DNA from: Nodosilinea sp. E11
GTDB taxonomy: Bacteria > Cyanobacteriota > Cyanobacteriia > Phormidesmidales > Phormidesmidaceae
Assembly: GCF_032813545.1 (NCBI RefSeq)
Contig: NZ_CP136520.1
Coordinates: 3,466,001 to 3,530,000, forward strand
Length of the DNA stretch: 64,000 nucleotides
Direction of reading: 5' to 3'
Shown: positions 35,278 to 44,963 of the stretch, piece after piece
How the letters are laid out: every line of letters begins with the position of its first letter
Numbering within the stretch: position 1 is the first letter of the stretch
The notes under the pieces: generated by a model
The model's database searches: none
Seen by the model: the letters and a program-made list of their open reading frames with translations, nothing else
Told to the model about the DNA's origin: nothing
Translations under genes and position numbers: made by a program

Positions 35278-36387
35278 CTACACCGAAGTCACCGCCCCCT
35301 CAGCCTGCGCCTCCCGCTCTTGGAAGATGGCGAAGCGGCCATAGAGCGATTCGCTGTAGAGCACACAGAGAAACACAATGCCCTGAAAGACAAGCACCGT
35401 GGCGTCGGGCAAGTTGTGAGCCCGCTGTAAAATGCCACCGCTGGCCAAAATACCGCCCAGCAGCACTGACACCAATACCGTGGCCAGGGGGTTGTGGCGG
35501 GCGACAAAGGCCACCAAAATGCCTGCGTAGCCGTAGCTCGACACAATCGATTCGTTCAGCCGCCTTTGCACCGCCGCAATTTCTACCATGCCCGCCAGCC
35601 CGGCGCAGGAACCGGCTAAAAAGCACACCGCCAGGGTGAGCTTACCCACGGGCAGACCAGCAATGCGGGCGGCGCGTACATTGCCGCCAGCGGTTCGGGC
35701 GGCAAAGCCAAAGGTGGTGCGCTGAATCAGAATGTAGGCCACTGCCGAAGCCACCAGGCCATAGATTAACCCCCAGTGAATGCGGGTGGCGGGCAGGGTG
35801 CCCAGCCAGGCGGCAGGGGCAATTTCAAAGCTGGAGGGTTTGCTGACAAAGGCGGGGTCGCGCAGGGGGCCTTGCACCAGGTGGTTGATCAGGGCGATCG
35901 CTACATAGTTCAGCAGCAGGCTGCTGATGGTTTCGTTCACCCCTCGGTAGTGGCGCAGGGCTCCTGCCGCCATAATCCACAGCCCCCCGGCCCCAATACT
36001 GGCCAGGGCCATCGCTAAGAGCACCAAGCTACCGGGCAAACTCGTCCCCAGGGCTAACCCGGCCAGCACAGCGGCCAGCCCACCCATGACCAACGCTCCC
36101 TCATTGCCGATAATCACCAGCCCTAGCCGGGCCGGGAGCGCTGTACAGAGGGCCGTAAGCATCAGCGGCGAGGCGCGAATCAGCGTATTTTGCCAGGCGC
36201 TCCAGCTGCCAAAGGCGGCTCGGTAAATCGAGCTATATACTCCCAGGGGGTTGGCTCCGGCCAGGGCACAAAAGAGGCCAAAAATGACCAGGGCCGCCAG
36301 CACAGCCCCCACCGGCAACGCCACCGACTCTAGCGATCGCAGCAGCGATCGATTGCCCCATCGCCGCTGGGTTGTTGTCAATGCCAT
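35278..36387 (-). CDS. ABC transporter permease of the nucleoside/simple-sugar (BMP) type
   Basis: Second membrane subunit, 369 residues. About ten hydrophobic segments; typical parts are LIRASPLMLTALCTALPARLG, VIIGNEGALVMGG, GVNETISSLLLNYVAIALINH in pieces, and GYAGILVAFVARHNPLATV. The lipoprotein gene ends 9 bp upstream, so they are one operon. Together with the other permease and the lipoprotein it forms a BMP-family importer, probably for nucleosides or related nitrogen compounds, but no ATPase gene is nearby. Confidence 0.92.
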   Translation of the reverse strand: MALTTTQRRWGNRSLLRSLESVALPVGAVLAALVIFGLFCALAGANPLGVYSSIYRAAFGSWSAWQNTLIRASPLMLTALCTALPARLGLVIIGNEGALVMGGLAAVLAGLALGTSLPGSLVLLAMALASIGAGGLWIMAAGALRHYRGVNETISSLLLNYVAIALINHLVQGPLRDPAFVSKPSSFEIAPAAWLGTLPATRIHWGLIYGLVASAVAYILIQRTTFGFAARTAGGNVRAARIAGLPVGKLTLAVCFLAGSCAGLAGMVEIAAVQRRLNESIVSSYGYAGILVAFVARHNPLATVLVSVLLGGILASGGILQRAHNLPDATVLVFQGIVFLCVLYSESLYGRFAIFQEREAQAEGAVTSV

Positions 36388-36396
36388 GGTGCTGTC

Positions 36397-37587
36397 CTAG
36401 CTAATCGACCCAATCACACCCTCGACAAAATAGTCCATTTTTTCTAGCTCAACGTTGTCAGTTTTGAGCTGTTCGTTGGCAGGGAGAATTTCTGTGCCAG
36501 TGTTGGTCATCAATGGCCCGTCGTAGATGACCAGTTCTCCCGATTTAATGGCGGCTAGAGCGGCATCGGCGTCGGCTTTAGCGGCATCGCTGACCGCCGC
36601 ACCGTAGGGCGACAGCTTACAGAAATTGTCGGCCAGTCCACCCCGCAAAATATGGGGAATGTCTCCATTCATCAGGGTTTTGCCCGCCATCACGTCTTGG
36701 CCCAGGGCCGTGTAAATGCTTGACCAATCCCACTCGGCTCCGGTGAGGTAGCCCTGGGGGGCGAGGGGGCTTTGGTCAGCGTGGTAGCCAGAGGTCATCA
36801 CCCCGCGCCGCTCGGCGGTTTCCATGACTACCTTGGGGCTATCAACGTGGCAGGTAATCACTTCAATGCCCTGGTCGGCCATGCTGTTAGTAGCCTCGGC
36901 CTCTTTGACCGGCACCGACCAGTCGCCGGTAAAGATCACCTGGGTGGTGGCAGCTGGGTTCACTGACCTAGCCCCCAGGGTAAAGCTGTTGACGTTGCGC
37001 AATAGCTGAGGGATGGGCTTGGCGGCGACAAAGCCCAGTTTACCTGCTGGGCTCATGTGGCCAGCGACGACCCCGGCGACGTACTGGGCTTCGTCAATGT
37101 AGCCGAAGTAGCTGCCGACGTTCTTGGGGTGTACTCCTTCCTGGTATAAGCCCCCGGCGTGGAAAAACTGGACGTCGGGAAATTCTCTGGCCAGGGCCAA
37201 AATGTGGGGGTCAAAGTAACCAAAGGAGGTGGGAAAAATCACCTTGGCCCCATCGATTTCGATCATGCTACGCATGGTTTCGGCCACCGCCGTGGTTTCA
37301 GGCACGCTGGCTTCTTCGACTAGGCGAATGCCGGGCACGTTGGCCGTCATGGCGGCGGCTCCTTCGGCGTGGGCCTGGTTATAGCCAAAGTCATCTTTGG
37401 GGCCGACGTAGATAAACCCGACAACAAGCTCTTCGGTGGTAGACCCATCGGCAGCCGTGCCGCTAGGGCCAGGCGACTGGGCGCAACCAGTACTCAATTT
37501 GGCCGTTAGCCCAAAGGCCGAGGAGGCCAGCAGCCCCCGCATCATCTGTCGCCGCGATAGGCGAAACGAACGGTTGCGATCGCTCAT
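36397..37587 (-). CDS. BMP-family ABC transporter substrate-binding lipoprotein
   Basis: A 396-residue solute-binding lipoprotein. ATG 37587 gives a twin-arginine-like SRRQMMRG (R12, R13) and a lipobox ending LSTGC (C35), suggesting Tat export before lipidation; an upstream start at 37620 is less likely. The binding domain shows VVGFIYVGPKDDFGYNQAH and the SFGYFDPHILALAREF, GSYFGYIDEAQYVAGVVAGH and VITCHVDSPKVV regions of BMP/PnrA proteins, which usually bind nucleosides. It heads the importer operon with the two permeases. Confidence 0.93.
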   Translation of the reverse strand: MSDRNRSFRLSRRQMMRGLLASSAFGLTAKLSTGCAQSPGPSGTAADGSTTEELVVGFIYVGPKDDFGYNQAHAEGAAAMTANVPGIRLVEEASVPETTAVAETMRSMIEIDGAKVIFPTSFGYFDPHILALAREFPDVQFFHAGGLYQEGVHPKNVGSYFGYIDEAQYVAGVVAGHMSPAGKLGFVAAKPIPQLLRNVNSFTLGARSVNPAATTQVIFTGDWSVPVKEAEATNSMADQGIEVITCHVDSPKVVMETAERRGVMTSGYHADQSPLAPQGYLTGAEWDWSSIYTALGQDVMAGKTLMNGDIPHILRGGLADNFCKLSPYGAAVSDAAKADADAALAAIKSGELVIYDGPLMTNTGTEILPANEQLKTDNVELEKMDYFVEGVIGSIS

Positions 37588-37982
37588 TATGGTTATTGCT
37601 CTCTGATACGTTGATAGCACAAGACCTCAGCAGCATCACCACAGTCCTAGGTAACGGACCGCATTATTCCTCGGGTCAACTCGGATGCGCCTACGGCTGT
37701 GCTTAGCTTTTACACTATTCCCTAAGAATTGGTAAAAGCTCTCGAAGTAGTTGTATCAGAAAAAACGGTTTTGTAGAGTTGGCCGCTACTCTCTTAGGGT
37801 AGAGATTGCCAAAGTCCCCTGGAGTTATACAACTCCAGGGGACTTTGCGGTGGGCGACAGGGTAGCGCAACCGAGCCCTATACTGAATCCTGTTTGGTTG
37901 CCCCCGGTTCAGCCGGACGCATGCTATGCGCTCCTACGGTTTGGCCTTTTGGGAATCGGGGTTGTGCAATTCGGATTTGGTA
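37588..37982. other. 395-bp spacer with a strong hairpin and repeat copy B
   Basis: Between the BMP lipoprotein start and the end of the pyrophosphorylase gene. It contains a 17-bp hairpin (37810-37847) and dispersed-element copy B (37879-37985). The lipoprotein promoter should lie between 37588 and about 37750, where an AT-rich segment (TTTTACACTATTCCC) occurs. Confidence 0.6.
37810..37847. repeat. 17-bp perfect hairpin
   Basis: Perfect stem (37810-37826 with 37831-37847) and a 4-nt loop ATAC, core CCCCTGGAG/CTCCAGGGG. It may act as terminator for the gene ending at 37983 or be a dispersed repeat like those at 21.6 and 21.8 kb. Confidence 0.85.
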
Positions 37983-37985
37983 TTA
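37879..37985 (-). repeat. Dispersed intergenic element, copy B
   Basis: Inverse-orientation copy of the six-member family. The right end GAATTCGGATTTGGTAT matches the family; the left end TATACTGAATCC matches the opposite terminal repeat; the centre is the GCGCATAGCATGCG variant. Its terminal TAA is the stop codon of the pyrophosphorylase gene on the minus strand. Confidence 0.85.
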
Positions 37986-39149
37986 GATGTGCTGCTCTAG
38001 CAATTCGGCGATCGCACGGTGTTCCACGGGCGGCATAATCGGAAACTCCTGCCGGGTATCGGTGATTAGCCAGTCGAGAGCGGCGGCTTTCATATCAATG
38101 GAAGCACCAGTTTTGTCGACGCAGTAGCGACCAAACACCAGTTTGTCCACCAGGCGCACGCCGGGGCCAATGCGCGAATATTCAAAGATCACGCTCTTAT
38201 CGACGATTGCCCCGCTGCAGATCGAGCAGTTGTTGCCGATGGCGCTGGGGCCAATGATGGTGGCTCCGTCTTCGATGTGGGTCATGCCGCCGATATACAC
38301 TGGCCCTTCGATGTTGATGTTATCCCAGTTGGCCTTCACATTCAGGCCCGCATAGACGCCCGGGCGAATCTCTTGGCCGGGGATATCGACCAGGTTGACA
38401 ACGCCCGTGAGCACGTCTTGAATGGCGCGCCAGTAGTCGGGCACTTTACCAATGTCGACCCATTCAAACTCCATGGGAATGCCATAGAAGGGTGCGCCAT
38501 CGGCCACTAGCTTGGGCAACAGATCGCCCCCAATGTCGAAGGAAACCCCTGAAGGAATGTAGTTAAACACCTCGGGCTCGAAGATATAGATACCGGTGTT
38601 GATCTCGGTGCTGAGGGCCTCTTCCACCGAAGGCTTTTCTTGGAAAGATTTGACTTTACCCTCGGAGTCGGTGACTACCACCCCGTAGCTGGGCACCTGC
38701 TTGAGGGGCACCGTTTTGGTGATGATGGTGGCAATGGATCCTTTCTCGCGGTGACGACGCACGGCCTCCGTAAGGTCGAGATCGATGAGGGCGTCGCCGC
38801 AGAGCACCACAAAGGTGTCGTCAAAGAAGGGCGAAAAGTCTTGAATTTTGCGCATGCCGCCAGCGGAGCCAATGGCGTCGCCCACCAGTTCACCATTTTC
38901 TTCGATGCGGCCCTCAAAGGAGTAAGCCAGCTCTACCCCAAAGCGCTGCCCATCGCGAAAGTAGCCCTCGATTTCGTTGGCTAAGTGGCTGACATTCACC
39001 ATAATCTGGTCAAAGCCGTGTTGGCGAAGCAGTTCAAGCAAAAATTCCATCACCGGCTTCTGCATGATCGGAATCATCGGCTTGGGGATGGTGTAGGTAA
39101 TAGGCCGAACACGGGTGCCTTTGCCGGCAGCCAGAATCATGGCTTTCAT
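37983..39149 (-). CDS. NDP-sugar pyrophosphorylase (glucose-1-phosphate nucleotidyltransferase type) with left-handed beta-helix
   Basis: A 388-residue enzyme that makes an activated sugar (ADP-, dTDP- or GDP-type) from a sugar-1-phosphate. The N-terminal nucleotidyltransferase domain has the start MKAMILAAGKGTRVRPIT and the IPKPMIPI segment, then VVLCGDALIDLDL, and FQEKPSVEEALS with the lysine of the signature. The C-terminal part (about 255-350) carries hexapeptide repeats (VYIGGMTHIEDGATIIGPSA) that form a beta-helix. Its stop codon is donated by repeat copy B. Confidence 0.92.
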   Translation of the reverse strand: MKAMILAAGKGTRVRPITYTIPKPMIPIMQKPVMEFLLELLRQHGFDQIMVNVSHLANEIEGYFRDGQRFGVELAYSFEGRIEENGELVGDAIGSAGGMRKIQDFSPFFDDTFVVLCGDALIDLDLTEAVRRHREKGSIATIITKTVPLKQVPSYGVVVTDSEGKVKSFQEKPSVEEALSTEINTGIYIFEPEVFNYIPSGVSFDIGGDLLPKLVADGAPFYGIPMEFEWVDIGKVPDYWRAIQDVLTGVVNLVDIPGQEIRPGVYAGLNVKANWDNINIEGPVYIGGMTHIEDGATIIGPSAIGNNCSICSGAIVDKSVIFEYSRIGPGVRLVDKLVFGRYCVDKTGASIDMKAAALDWLITDTRQEFPIMPPVEHRAIAELLEQHI

Positions 39150-39469
39150 AGAAATTAAGTCCTTTAATTGACGAGAATAGGGTTACAGCAGATCAGTTCT
39201 ATGTATTGAGGCCAGCATGCCCTAGAACACGGCGGGTTTATATCTCCCTCGGGAGGCAATTGCACTTGGCCATGCTAGCAGTGCCCTCGACTAAGCCACC
39301 GATAATACAGCGTCCTTCAAGGAGTTCTCACACTTCCTTTAAGGTAGCCCGGTGAACGAGAAAACGGCAGCCCTGTTGAGCACGCCTTAGCTCTAGCGTA
39401 ATTTATGCAAACAAGATAAGTATCTGCGACAAAAACGCCAAACGCAGCAGGTTGGGCCTCACTAGGCCC
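39150..39469. other. 320-bp spacer upstream of the pyrophosphorylase gene
   Basis: No supported gene. It separates the pyrophosphorylase start from the end of scpA. An AT-rich segment near 39390-39420 on the minus strand could hold the promoter, but no convincing box pair is visible. Confidence 0.5.
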
Positions 39470-40342
39470 TCAGTCGGGCAGCATGAAGGCTGGCAGGTCG
39501 GTGTCTTCGGCGGTCAGGGGGGCGCGGTTGAGGTTTCTCACCCGGAGGTCGCCGTAGAACTGGTCTTGGGCCATTTCGACCTTAGACTGAGCCGAGAGAA
39601 ACAACAGTCCCCAAAAGACCCCCACCTTTTCGTGCACGGCTTCGGCGTGGGGAGTCTCAAACTCGTGGGCGTCTTCTAGATCGGCAGGTTTGAACTGGGG
39701 CCACTGGCGAATTAACTGCTCAAAATCTAGCCACAGGGCCGTTTCGCCCAGCTCGTCGCAATATTGGTCGAGAAAAGCTTCGAGGGCGGCGGCAATTTCG
39801 GAAAGGTTTTCTTGGTGGGCTAGCTGGGCGATCGCCCGTACGGCCTGGCGCTGGGGCTGAGGTCTGGCTCGCCTGGCCCGCAGGCGGGGTGTGTGGTCGG
39901 CCATCACCGTGGCCATGGTTTCGAGCTGCTGAATCAACTCTTGCAGGGTGACCTGCCTCCGTTGGGGAATGGGGGCCACGGCTCGACGGTGGAGGTGGCG
40001 CTCAAGGTTGCGGGGCAGGGGTACTAGCTCCGCAACCTCCTCTTCCCAGGGTGCTTCGTCACTGGCTTCAGCCTCGGCCTGGGCTTCGGCTTCGGCCCGC
40101 ACCATGGTGTCGGCCTTGAGCAACACCAGCATTGAGGCGTAGAGAAACCCCTGGCCCGACTCCGATAGGTTGGCTTCGTAGGGGGTGCGGCCCTGGCTGG
40201 CCAGCGCTTCAGATTGGGTTTTAAGCAGCGACAAAAAGCGATCGATCACGTCGATCACCTTGACATCCCACGGGTCAATTTCGCCCTGATCGGCCAGGTC
40301 GATGAGAAATGCGATCGCAGTTTGAGCCAGGGACGATGACAT
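39470..40342 (-). CDS. scpA: Segregation and condensation protein A
   Basis: Kleisin-like subunit that bridges SMC and ScpB in the chromosome-organising complex. The 290 residues start SSSLAQTAIAFLIDLADQGEIDPWDVKVIDV in pieces, the ScpA N-terminal helix bundle; an acidic Ala/Glu stretch (about 85-105) is followed by a basic linker (RARRARPQPQRQ) and the C-terminal winged helix (HEKVGVFWGLLFLSAQ, then VEMAQDQFYGDL). It is an unlinked single gene in this window. Confidence 0.93.
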   Translation of the reverse strand: MSSSLAQTAIAFLIDLADQGEIDPWDVKVIDVIDRFLSLLKTQSEALASQGRTPYEANLSESGQGFLYASMLVLLKADTMVRAEAEAQAEAEASDEAPWEEEVAELVPLPRNLERHLHRRAVAPIPQRRQVTLQELIQQLETMATVMADHTPRLRARRARPQPQRQAVRAIAQLAHQENLSEIAAALEAFLDQYCDELGETALWLDFEQLIRQWPQFKPADLEDAHEFETPHAEAVHEKVGVFWGLLFLSAQSKVEMAQDQFYGDLRVRNLNRAPLTAEDTDLPAFMLPD

Positions 40343-40413
40343 AGGGACTTGCGAGAATTGGCCCTATCTTAACGAACTATCCCAATTCCATTCGCCCAAC
40401 CTACAGAACCCCC

Positions 40414-40764
40414 TTACTGAGCCAGGGCTTCCCCCTCATCAACCTTAGCGGCGGGCAGCATCAGGCTTTGTTCTTCTAGCTCAACCTGATAGCGCTGCAC
40501 GTCTTGTTCGAGCTGCTGAATGCGGATTTCTCGCTGCTGCATTTGCTTACCAAAGGACATATAGCCCTGGACTTGAGCCCAGACGCTAAACACCCAGGCA
40601 AACACAGCCCCAATGCCCATCGCCATAATCAGCTCTACGCACAGGGGGGCTTCCACATCCACTCCTGGCGCAATGTGAATAATCACTGGTTCAGTATTCT
40701 CAATGCCAAATAGCACTAGGGCTAGGGCAATTACAAAGATAACGACGAAATTTATCTGCCTCAT
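40414..40764 (-). CDS. LapA-domain (DUF1049-type) membrane protein
   Basis: A 116-residue small membrane protein with two hydrophobic segments (about 5-22 and 44-65) and a C-terminal coiled coil (QQREIRIQQLEQDVQRYQ). The pattern FGIENTEPVIIHI is typical of the LapA/DUF1049 family, linked to lipopolysaccharide assembly in other bacteria. Confidence 0.82.
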   Translation of the reverse strand: MRQINFVVIFVIALALVLFGIENTEPVIIHIAPGVDVEAPLCVELIMAMGIGAVFAWVFSVWAQVQGYMSFGKQMQQREIRIQQLEQDVQRYQVELEEQSLMLPAAKVDEGEALAQ

Positions 40765-40872
40765 GGCGCTGAGCCTCCCCTCATTAGGTCAAATCGCTAG
40801 GTCTATTTAACCAGGCAGACTTTAATTTTGGCGAAAGGTTTTTGGGAAAGGCAGGTTCAAGGTTTTAGGTTT

Positions 40873-40991
40873 CGGGTTTCAGGTTTCGGCATCCCCTCCT
40901 GGGAGGGGCAGGGGTGGGTTAATCGGGTTTCAGGTTTCGGCATCCCCTCCTGGGAGGGGCAGGGGTGGGTTAATCGGGTTTCAGGTTTTAG
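40873..40991. repeat. 51-bp tandem repeat, two full copies and a partial third
   Basis: Unit start positions 40873, 40924 and 40975 are exactly 51 bp apart. Each unit contains a palindrome CCCCTCC/GGAGGGG. The unit length is a multiple of three, so open reading frames cross it on both strands, encoding a 17-residue repeat on the plus strand. It lies in the gap between a LapA gene and the DUF3153 gene. Confidence 0.9.
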
Positions 40992-41025
40992 GCCGAACAC
41001 CCGAAACCAACCCCCCGCTTCAACC

Positions 41026-41799
41026 CTAAACCCTTCTCGCGACTCGGTAGCGGAGGCCGTAGCCAGCGAGCACCAGGGCCACAATGCCGAGGGTGCCGAG
41101 GGCGATCGCGTTCGGGAGCCAGAAACTGGCATCAATAACTGTGATCTGGCCGGGTTCAAGCTGCCAGGTGGCTCCAGTGGCGTCTTGCTGGGTGGGTGGG
41201 GTAGCGGCGGGCGCAAGCTGGGCTAAGCCCCAGGGCGTCTGAAGACGAAAGTGCAGATCGGCCCAGGCAGCACTGGCGGCAGCGTCGCCGTTGGCGGGTA
41301 GGTCTTGGAGGTCGAGGCTGTAGGTGAGGTGGGTGCGGCTGGCAAAGACCCAGTTGGTTTGCTCGAGGTCGAGGGCAAAGGGCACTGGCCCCCAGCCGGG
41401 CAGTTGTAGATAGGTGGGGCTGTCTACAAGCGAAGCGGTGTCTGGAACGCGGTCTGGATTGCCACTCGGGTCAGCCGAGAACAACTGCTGAAAGCGATTG
41501 GCCAAGTCGGGGGCGGTGCCAAAGGGCACGATCAGGGTAATAATTTGGGAATTTTGGCTGAGTTGGCCACCGAAGGTTTGCGATCGCACCTTTAGCTCCT
41601 CCAGCCAGGGCTCTAGGGTGGGCTGAGCCAGTGCGGCCCCGCGATCGCTGAGCTCAATGGTCTGCTCGATCTGGCCGTGGGTGTGGTGGTCAAAGCGCAG
41701 GGTGAGGTCGTAGCGCAGACAGCCGCTGAGCAACAGCGGTAGTACCAGGGCCAGTACTCGCCACGGGAGCCGTTTAAACCCAGCGTTAAGGTATTTCAT
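41026..41799 (-). CDS. DUF3153 lipoprotein with C-terminal membrane segment
   Basis: A 257-residue envelope protein typical of cyanobacteria. The start MKYLNAGFKRL leads to a lipobox ending LLSGC (C27). The middle contains segments TYLQLPGWGPVPFALDLEQTNW and the last 25 residues form one hydrophobic helix followed by RVARRV. I chose ATG 41799; the upstream start at 41838 adds 13 residues that block a normal lipoprotein signal. Function unknown. Confidence 0.85.
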   Translation of the reverse strand: MKYLNAGFKRLPWRVLALVLPLLLSGCLRYDLTLRFDHHTHGQIEQTIELSDRGAALAQPTLEPWLEELKVRSQTFGGQLSQNSQIITLIVPFGTAPDLANRFQQLFSADPSGNPDRVPDTASLVDSPTYLQLPGWGPVPFALDLEQTNWVFASRTHLTYSLDLQDLPANGDAAASAAWADLHFRLQTPWGLAQLAPAATPPTQQDATGATWQLEPGQITVIDASFWLPNAIALGTLGIVALVLAGYGLRYRVARRV

Positions 41800-41929
41800 G
41801 GGCCTTTGGTACCCCCCCTGTGTGATGGGCCAAGCCATAGGCCAAAATCCCTTTCCTTCAACTGTTCCACAGCCTTAACCAACGCTATACCATTAAAACA
41901 ATAGACCCAACGGTAGCCGGTAGCGTTGC

Positions 41930-44731
41930 ATGACTGACCTTTCTCCCGCCCCAGCACCTGCCTGGCACACAATTGGCATTGACGAAGCCCTAGAAAAGCT
42001 AGAGAGCCATGGCAGCACTGGCCTGAGCGCCCAGGCCGTGATCGATCGCCGCCGTCAGTACGGCCCCAATGAACTAGAGGAAACTGGAGGCCGCCCCACC
42101 TGGCGGATTTTGCTCGACCAGTTCACCAACATTATGCTGGTGATGCTGATGGCGGTAGCGGTAGTGTCGGCGGTGCTGTCGCTGCGGGCAGAAGAATTTC
42201 CAAAAGATGCGATCGCTATCTTTGCGATCGTCATTCTCAACGGCGTGCTCGGCTACCTGCAAGAGAGCCGAGCCGAAAAGGCCCTAGCCGCCCTCAAGCA
42301 AATGGCCTCCCCCAGCGTGCGAGTGCGGCGCGATGGTCGCCTGCAAGAAGTACCTTCTCCAGACCTGGTGCCGGGCGACATTATGCTGCTCGAAGCGGGA
42401 GACCAGGTAGCCGCCGACGGTCGCCTGCTGGAGGCGAGCAACCTGCAACTGCGCGAATCGGCCCTGACCGGAGAAGCCCAGGGAGTCAACAAGCAGGCCA
42501 CCCGTACCCTCGCTGCTGACACCGCCCTGGCCGATCGCAAAAACCTGGTATACGCGGGCACTGAGGTGGTGCAGGGCCGGGGCCAGGTGCTGGTCACCCA
42601 GACCGGTATGGGCACCGAGCTAGGCCGCATTGCCACCATGCTGCAAGGGGTCGAAACCGAGCCCACCCCGCTACAACAGCGCATGACCCAACTGGGCAAT
42701 GTGCTGGTCACCGGATCGCTGACGTTGGTGGCCCTGGTGGTGGGCGGCGGGGTTATCTTTGGTGGCTGGCAAGCCTTTGAGCGCCTGCTAGAAGTGGCCC
42801 TGAGTATGGCGGTGGCCGTGGTGCCCGAGGGGTTGCCAGCGGTGATCACCGTCACCCTGGCCATTGGTACCCAGCGGATGGTGCGCCGCCACGCCCTGAT
42901 TCGTCGCCTGCCTGCGGTCGAAACCCTAGGGTCGGTAACGACGATTTGCTCCGACAAGACCGGCACCCTAACCCAAAACAAAATGGTGGTGCAGCAGGTG
43001 CGTACCCTCTCCCAGGCGCTAACCGTGACTGGGGAAGGCTACGCGCCTGAAGGCGAGTTTGTCGGCGGCGGGCAGCCTATAGACCCTCGCCAGGTGCCCG
43101 ATGTCGGGCTGTTGCTGGTGGATGGCCTGCTGTGTAATGACTCTGTACTGCAAAAAGAGGCGGGCGACTGGGCGATTATGGGCGACCCCACCGAGGGGGC
43201 GCTGGTGGTGATGGCCGCTAAAAGTGGCCTCGATCGCCACCGTTTGGGTCACGAATTGCAGCGGGTGGTAGAGTTCCCTTTTTCGTCAGAACGCAAGCGC
43301 ATGAGCGTGGTGCTGAGCGGTGTCGAGGCCTTGGGGGTTGATTTGACCCTGCCGGGGGAGGTCGCCCAGGCTACTTATTTAATGCTGGCCAAGGGGTCAC
43401 CGGAAATGCTGCTCGACTGCTGCACTAGCGGCCTCAAGGGCAGCGATCCATTACCGCTGAACCAGGAAATGCGATCGCACATTCTGGCCAACAATACCGA
43501 GATGGCGGCCCAGGGTCTGCGGGTGCTGGGATTTGCCTACCGGCCTCTCGACACAGTGCCCCCCGAGGGCGACCCCGACCAGGCTGAGAAAGGTCTAGTG
43601 TGGCTGGGCCTGGTGGGCATGATCGACGCCCTGCGGCCCGAGGTGCGGGTGGCGGTGCAGCGCTGCCGAGCCGCTGGCATTCGCCCGATGATGATCACCG
43701 GCGACCACCAGCTGACGGCCATGGCGATCGCCCAAGACCTGGGCATTGCCGACGCCCAGGCCCGTTCTCTCAGCGGGGCTGACCTTGAAGCTATGGATCA
43801 GACCGAGCTAGAGGCGGTCGTTAAGCAGGTAAATATCTACGCCCGGGTGTCGCCCGAGCACAAGCTGCGCATTGTCAAAGCCCTGCAAAAAGATCACCAG
43901 ATTGTCGCCATGACCGGCGACGGCGTCAACGATGCCCCTGCCCTCAAACAGGCCGAAATTGGCATCGCCATGGGTATTACCGGCACAGACGTCAGCAAAG
44001 AGGCCAGCGACATGGTGCTGCTCGACGACAACTTTGCCACCATCGTCGCCGCCACCGAAGAGGGCCGGGTGGTCTACACCAACATTCGCCGGTTTGTGAA
44101 GTACATTCTGGGCTCCAACATTGGCGAATTGCTGACGATCGCCCTCTCACCGCTAATTTTGCCAATTCTCGATGTGCCCCTTACGCCCCTGCAAATTTTG
44201 TGGATGAACCTGGTCACCGACGGCTTTCCGGCCCTGGCCCTGGCGGTCGAACCCGCCGAACCCGATGTGATGGAGCAGCCCCCCCACGACCCCCAGGAGG
44301 GCATTTTTGCCCGGGGGCTAGGGGCCTATATGGTGCGAATCGGCGTGGTGTTTGCCGTGATTTCTATAACCATGATGGTGTGGGCCTACAACTGGTCTCA
44401 GCAGGGGGGCGACCCCGAGCGCTGGAAAACCATGGTGTTTACTACCCTCTGTTTGGCTCAGATGGGCCATGCGATCGCAGTTCGCTCCAGCACCCGCCTC
44501 ACAGTTGAGATGTCGCCCTGGTCGAACCCCTTTGTGCTGGCCTCAGTCATGCTCACCCTGGTGCTCCAGCTGATGCTGATCTATGTCACCCCCCTGCGCA
44601 ATTTCTTTGGCACCCAGTTGCTCAGCCCGTTAGAATTGCTGATCTGCTTTGGCTTTAGCACCCTGCTGTTTGTTTGGGTCGAAGCCGAAAAAATCTACCG
44701 TCGCCTCACAGGCAAAGTGGCGAGGGATTAA
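41930..44731 (+). CDS. Calcium-type cation-transporting P-type ATPase
   Basis: A 933-residue P2A-type pump that expels Ca2+ (or Mn2+) from the cytosol. The N-terminal cation-ATPase domain, the TGEA-type actuator loop ([13 protein letters not shown]), the [17 protein letters not shown] segment of membrane helix 4, the phosphorylation site [10 protein letters not shown] (D342), and the nucleotide-binding KGSPE and [20 protein letters not shown] motifs are present, with six C-terminal membrane helices. It has a normal length. Divergent from the DUF3153 gene. Confidence 0.95.
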   Translation: MTDLSPAPAPAWHTIGIDEALEKLESHGSTGLSAQAVIDRRRQYGPNELEETGGRPTWRILLDQFTNIMLVMLMAVAVVSAVLSLRAEEFPKDAIAIFAIVILNGVLGYLQESRAEKALAALKQMASPSVRVRRDGRLQEVPSPDLVPGDIMLLEAGDQVAADGRLLEASNLQLRESALTGEAQGVNKQATRTLAADTALADRKNLVYAGTEVVQGRGQVLVTQTGMGTELGRIATMLQGVETEPTPLQQRMTQLGNVLVTGSLTLVALVVGGGVIFGGWQAFERLLEVALSMAVAVVPEGLPAVITVTLAIGTQRMVRRHALIRRLPAVETLGSVTTICSDKTGTLTQNKMVVQQVRTLSQALTVTGEGYAPEGEFVGGGQPIDPRQVPDVGLLLVDGLLCNDSVLQKEAGDWAIMGDPTEGALVVMAAKSGLDRHRLGHELQRVVEFPFSSERKRMSVVLSGVEALGVDLTLPGEVAQATYLMLAKGSPEMLLDCCTSGLKGSDPLPLNQEMRSHILANNTEMAAQGLRVLGFAYRPLDTVPPEGDPDQAEKGLVWLGLVGMIDALRPEVRVAVQRCRAAGIRPMMITGDHQLTAMAIAQDLGIADAQARSLSGADLEAMDQTELEAVVKQVNIYARVSPEHKLRIVKALQKDHQIVAMTGDGVNDAPALKQAEIGIAMGITGTDVSKEASDMVLLDDNFATIVAATEEGRVVYTNIRRFVKYILGSNIGELLTIALSPLILPILDVPLTPLQILWMNLVTDGFPALALAVEPAEPDVMEQPPHDPQEGIFARGLGAYMVRIGVVFAVISITMMVWAYNWSQQGGDPERWKTMVFTTLCLAQMGHAIAVRSSTRLTVEMSPWSNPFVLASVMLTLVLQLMLIYVTPLRNFFGTQLLSPLELLICFGFSTLLFVWVEAEKIYRRLTGKVARD

Positions 44732-44771
44732 TCTGATTTCACGCTATATCCTATCCCTGCCATGGGTTTTG

Positions 44772-44881
44772 CTAATATGAAATTCGGCCTGGCTACCCCC
44801 GATTGGTTGAGGGCAAACAACCGTTTGCCCCTACGGGTTGACCCATTTGGAACCGGGGGTATGGAATTCGGATTCGGTATA
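44772..44881 (-). repeat. Dispersed intergenic element, copy C
   Basis: Inverse-orientation copy (44772-44881) in the 232-bp gap after the P-type ATPase. Right end GAATTCGGATTCGGTATAA; the central palindrome is the GGGGCAAACGG/CCGTTTGCCCC variant rather than GCGTAGCATGC. It may also act as a hairpin that ends transcription. Confidence 0.85.
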
Positions 44882-44963
44882 AGACCTTTAATGCTAAGCC
44901 TTGGCAAAACCCAAAATCATGTTGCATAGTGACTGTGGTCAGCGTCTCACTGAACTTGGCTGC

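Noticed and set aside
40828-41226. Plus-strand open frame of 132 codons with a repeated 17-residue unit
   Set aside because: It is produced by the 51-bp tandem repeat and then runs antisense through the end of the DUF3153 gene; no start-site or family support.
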